From WJLY01 sp964562405 (GTDB taxonomy: Bacteria; Joyebacterota; Joyebacteria; Joyebacterales; Joyebacteraceae), in contig CAZLTC010000061.1 in assembly GCA_964562405.1 (NCBI GenBank), positions 1 through 14,737 on the forward strand: a DNA stretch of 14,737 nucleotides, in the 5' to 3' direction. A program made the position numbers and the translations under genes. Every line of letters starts with the position of its first letter. Within the stretch, counting starts at the first letter, position 1. The notes beneath the pieces are model-generated. The model was not told the DNA's origin, did not search any database, and saw nothing but the letters and a program-made list of their open reading frames with translations. This document shows positions 11,881 through 14,737 of this stretch, piece by piece.

Positions 11881-13926
11881 GCGGACCTGCTCCTCTGCCG
11901 CAGACGTCACCGCGTCAGCCGTGAATCCGAACGCATCCTCGAGGTCGCGCATCGGCGCTGACGCGCCGAAGCGCCGCATCGCGATGACCGTTCCTTGAGG
12001 CCCCGCGTACCGCTCCCACCCCATGGGCGACGCGGCCTCGACTGCCACCCTCGCGATGACGGAGGGCGGCAGCACCTCGTTCTTGTAGGATGGTTCCTGC
12101 CGCTCGAACAGCTCCCAGGACGGCATGCTGACGACCCGGGCGCCTATGCCGCTCGCGGACAGCCGCGCGTGGGCCTCGACGCACAGGTGGACCTCCGAGC
12201 CCGTTCCGATGAGCACCACGTCCGGCCCTCCCTCGGGCTCGATGAGCACGTACGCGCCGCGGGCTACCTGCGGTGGCGCGCACAGCTCCCTGCCGAACAC
12301 CGGAAGGCCCTGCCGTGAGAGAACGAGCGCCGCGGGCTCCTCGCGCAGGCTCATGGCGACCCGCCAGGCGTCGGCGGTCTCGTTCGCGTCCGCAGGTCGG
12401 ATGACCACGATGCCGGGCATGGCGCGCAGCGACGCAAGCTGCTCCACCGGCTGATGCGTCGGACCGTCCTCCCCCAGAGCGATCGAGTCGTGCGTGAAGA
12501 CGTATATGGACGGTATGCCCATCAGTGCGGCGACCCGTATCGCCGGCCGCGCGTAGTCCGAGAAGACCAGGAAAGTGCCGCCGTACGCGCGGACGCCGGA
12601 CAACGTGAGCCCGTTGACGGCCGCGCACATTGCGTGTTCGCGGACGCCGAAGTGGACGTTGCGCCCTCCGGGCGTCCTCGCATCCTGCTCGCCCGCGCCA
12701 TCGAACGTCAGGACGGTGTTGTTGGACGGACCCAGGTCGGCCGAGCCCCCGAGAAGCCAGGGGACCTGCTCGGCGATACGGTTCAGGACCTTCCCCGAAG
12801 CGGCGCGCGTCGACACGGCCTTGCTTCCGGAGGGAAACTCCGGAAGGCTCGCGTCCCAGCCCTCGGGCAGCTCCCCGTGTATCATGCGCTCGAACGCGGC
12901 CGACCGCTCCGGTTCTGCGGAGCGGTATCTCCCGAACGCGTCTCTCCAGGAGCGGCTGGCCTCGGCGCCGCGCGCCCCGATCCCGGCGGCGAAGTGCTCG
13001 GGCACGCACGACGGGACCAGGAAGCGCTCGTCCTCGGGCCACCCGTAGGCACGCTTGGCCAACCTGACCTCGTCCTCGCCCAACGGGGCGCCGTGAGCCG
13101 TGTGGGAGTCCTGCTTGTTGGGTGCGCCATACGCTATGTGGCTGTCGACGATGATGAGCGTGGGGCGGTCGTCCGAGTCGCCGAACGCGCGAAACGCGCC
13201 GGTCAGAGCATCCAGGTCGTTGGCGTCGGCGACCCGTTCCACGCTCCAGCCGTACGCCTCGAACCGCTCTCCCACGTTCTCCGTGAATGCGAGGCCCGTC
13301 GGCCCCTCTATCGACACGTGGTTGTTGTCATAGACCCAGCAGAGGTTCCCGAGAGCGAGATGGCCGGCGAGCGAGGCGGCCTCGGAGGCCACGCCCTCCA
13401 TCAGGTCGCCGTCGCTTACGAGCGCGTACACGTCGAACCCGAAGATGCCGAACCCCGCGCTCGCGAAGCGCGCCGAACGCCAACGCGCGGCCAGCGCCAT
13501 ACCCACGCTCGTGGCCGCGCCCTGGCCCAGCGGCCCTGTGGTGGTCTCGACACCGGTCGTCCGCCGGTACTCGGGATGCCCGGGACACCTGCTGCCCAGC
13601 TGGCGGAAGCGCCTTATGTCGTCCAGCGATACCGCGGGGCGGCCGGTCGGGACCCCGTTCGGACCGACCTCTCTCACTCCGGCCAGGTGGAGCAGCGAGT
13701 AGAGCAGCATCGACGCATGGCCGGGCGAGAGCACGAACCTGTCGCGACCGGGCCACAGCGGGTCGGCCGGGTCGTAGCGCAGGAACCGCTGCCACAGGCA
13801 GTATGCGACGGGCGCAAGGCCCATCGGTGTGCCCGGGTGACCTGAGTTGGCCGCCTGGACCGCGTCCATCGAGAGGGTCCGGATGGTGTCTATGCAAAGC
13901 TGGTCGAGCGCTCGCGGGTCGGGCAT
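11863..13926 (-). CDS. tkt: Transketolase
   Basis: This 687-residue protein is normal length for bacterial transketolase, a thiamine-diphosphate enzyme that moves two-carbon ketol units between sugar phosphates in the pentose phosphate and Calvin cycles. It shows SGHPGTPMG (His30), SPGHASMLLYS (His70), GPLGQG (131-136), and the cofactor motif SDGDLMEG...YDNN (about 171-202). It also has FGVREHAM with the catalytic Glu430, FLVFSDYARPAIR, and HDSIALGEDGPTHQPVEQL (from His479). The first Gly of the usual GDG motif is Ser171, a known variation. The ATG at 13926 follows GGAGG with 7 nt spacing; that site lies in the palindrome CCTCCGGAGG. It is 128 bp downstream of the flavoprotein gene and overlaps the PilX-like gene tail to tail by 18 bp. 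The enzyme is cytoplasmic. Confidence 0.97.
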   Translation of the reverse strand: MPDPRALDQLCIDTIRTLSMDAVQAANSGHPGTPMGLAPVAYCLWQRFLRYDPADPLWPGRDRFVLSPGHASMLLYSLLHLAGVREVGPNGVPTGRPAVSLDDIRRFRQLGSRCPGHPEYRRTTGVETTTGPLGQGAATSVGMALAARWRSARFASAGFGIFGFDVYALVSDGDLMEGVASEAASLAGHLALGNLCWVYDNNHVSIEGPTGLAFTENVGERFEAYGWSVERVADANDLDALTGAFRAFGDSDDRPTLIIVDSHIAYGAPNKQDSHTAHGAPLGEDEVRLAKRAYGWPEDERFLVPSCVPEHFAAGIGARGAEASRSWRDAFGRYRSAEPERSAAFERMIHGELPEGWDASLPEFPSGSKAVSTRAASGKVLNRIAEQVPWLLGGSADLGPSNNTVLTFDGAGEQDARTPGGRNVHFGVREHAMCAAVNGLTLSGVRAYGGTFLVFSDYARPAIRVAALMGIPSIYVFTHDSIALGEDGPTHQPVEQLASLRAMPGIVVIRPADANETADAWRVAMSLREEPAALVLSRQGLPVFGRELCAPPQVARGAYVLIEPEGGPDVVLIGTGSEVHLCVEAHARLSASGIGARVVSMPSWELFERQEPSYKNEVLPPSVIARVAVEAASPMGWERYAGPQGTVIAMRRFGASAPMRDLEDAFGFTADAVTSAAEEQVRLHLGR

Positions 13927-13972
13927 TGAGTGACCTCCGGAGGATTCGGCACAGGGAAGGCTGTGTGGTAGT

Positions 13973-14001
13973 AGTGTATCGCAGATGCGGGCGCGCGGAA
14001 A
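13973..14001 (-). promoter_or_regulatory. Weak promoter candidate for tkt
   Basis: On the minus strand TTTCCG (13996-14001) and TACACT (13973-13978) are 17 bp apart, with about 3 and 4 of 6 consensus bases. The leader would be about 40 nt. Read-through from the flavoprotein gene 128 bp upstream is an alternative. Confidence 0.3.
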
Positions 14002-14054
14002 GCACGGTCAGCTGCGAGCTTCACCGGGCCGCCAGGCGGAGGGACCACACCGGC

Positions 14055-14737
14055 TCACCCGGCAGAGCGGCTGGTCCCGCTCGCCGCCTCCGTGGCGCCG
14101 AGACCGGCCGCCCGACCCGTCACCCATGCCCACAGCAGGTTGTAGCCACCTATTGGCCCGAAGGCGTCGAGCATCTCGCCGCACATGAACAACCCGGCGT
14201 GCCTCCGGCTCTCCATCGTCCGGGGATCGAGTTCGTCGAGGCGTATGCCCCCACCGGTGACCTCGGCGGCCGCGAAGCCGCCCTCCCCCGTCCAGGGGAG
14301 TTCGAATCTCGTCAGCGCCGCCAGAAGGCGGAGTCTTTCATCGCGGCGCAGGTTCGAGAGGACGCGTATTCGGTCGACTCCCGCGCTGGCGAGGAGTTCG
14401 AGCGCCAGTCGCTCGGGGAGCTCCTCGCGAAGCGCGGCCGCCGCGGTGCGCGCGCCGCGGGGTCTGAGCAGCTCCTCCCAGTCGCCGTCGGAGAGGCCCT
14501 TCCACCTGACCGAGAGCCGTGCGCGCTCACGCCTCTCGGCAAGGGCACGCGACACGACGTGGGACACGTCGAGGACCGCGGGGCCGCTGTATCCCCTGTG
14601 TGTGAACAGGAACCCGCCGGTAGCTTCCGCCGACCGGTCGCGTGAGGAGGCAGTGACGGTGGCAGCAAGCGAGACGCCGGCCAGAGCACCGAACGGAGCC
14701 GGCCTCGCGGTGACGGGACTCAGAGCAGGATAGGTGG
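14055..14737 (-). CDS. HI0933/BaiN-like FAD-dependent oxidoreductase, N-terminus outside window
   Basis: The frame is open from the window end to the stop at 14055, giving about 226 C-terminal residues of a protein normally near 400. Visible family features are YPALSPVTARP, GGFLFTHRGYSGPAVLDVS and, near the end, the signature AAEVTGGGIRLDELDPRTME. That is followed by HAGLFMCGEMLDAFGPIGGYNLLWAW, the second FAD-contacting region of HI0933-like flavoproteins (aminoacetone oxidase/BaiN family). The N-terminal Rossmann GxGxxG lies beyond the window. These are cytoplasmic flavin enzymes of mostly unknown substrate. About 20 low-complexity residues after GRAAG form a short tail. The next gene downstream is tkt on the same strand; no functional link is evident. 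Confidence 0.9.
   Translation of the reverse strand, partial: TYPALSPVTARPAPFGALAGVSLAATVTASSRDRSAEATGGFLFTHRGYSGPAVLDVSHVVSRALAERRERARLSVRWKGLSDGDWEELLRPRGARTAAAALREELPERLALELLASAGVDRIRVLSNLRRDERLRLLAALTRFELPWTGEGGFAAAEVTGGGIRLDELDPRTMESRRHAGLFMCGEMLDAFGPIGGYNLLWAWVTGRAAGLGATEAASGTSRSAG

Noticed and set aside
12454..13845. 463-codon open frame on the plus strand
   Set aside because: It lies wholly antisense to tkt, has no domain features, and is the expected shadow of a GC-rich coding sequence.
13287..14645. 452-codon open frame on the plus strand
   Set aside because: It spans the antisense of tkt, the intergenic region and the flavoprotein gene, and its product is Arg/Pro/Ser low-complexity.

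Overview
The window is GC-rich bacterial chromosome, probably a scaffold from a metagenome assembly, because a run of exactly 100 N (2012-2111) joins two contigs. The large secreted M6-type protease ends in a FlgD-like Ig module with a 'GVYFY' strand. That tail is typical of Eisenbacteria, Krumholzibacteria, Latescibacteria and relatives of the Fibrobacteres-Chlorobi-Bacteroidetes group. The phylum call is an inference from domain style, not a match. No tRNA, rRNA, CRISPR array, transposase or integrase was seen. Recognisable sigma70-like promoters (TTGNNN, 17 bp, TANNNT) precede several genes.

Left end (1-2447, all minus strand, possibly one operon). A membrane protein pairs a half zinc ribbon with a RodZ-C-like domain and is interrupted by the N gap. 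It is followed by a 4Fe-4S protein with an N-terminal winged-helix-like region, then by a hotdog thioesterase cut by the window start.

Middle (2707-11880) is a run of six consecutive genes whose products all carry export or membrane signals. They are a 1043-residue M6-type metalloprotease with two FN3 domains, a beta-helix and a FlgD-like Ig tail; a secreted endonuclease/exonuclease/phosphatase (EEP) enzyme with a beta-sandwich domain in front; an OB-fold plus peptidoglycan-binding protein; a short TolB-like propeller; an unrecognised Cys-rich secreted protein; and a PilX/DUF4900-like pseudopilin. The propeller and the Cys-rich protein are unrelated in their bodies but end in alignable 15-residue tails (PVEASTWGRLKAMYR and PASTSSWSCIKSLYR). 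I regard this as the best candidate for something undescribed: a short C-terminal sorting or processing tag.

Right end (11863-14737) is housekeeping metabolism on the minus strand: a full-length transketolase (tkt) and the C-terminal part of an HI0933/BaiN-type flavoprotein that runs off the window.

Two convergent gene pairs overlap at their 3' ends: EEP with OB-fold/PG-binding by 44 bp, and PilX-like with tkt by 18 bp. The only gene-free stretch over 300 bp (5839-6193) holds a good minus-strand promoter and two perfect 10-bp-stem hairpins.
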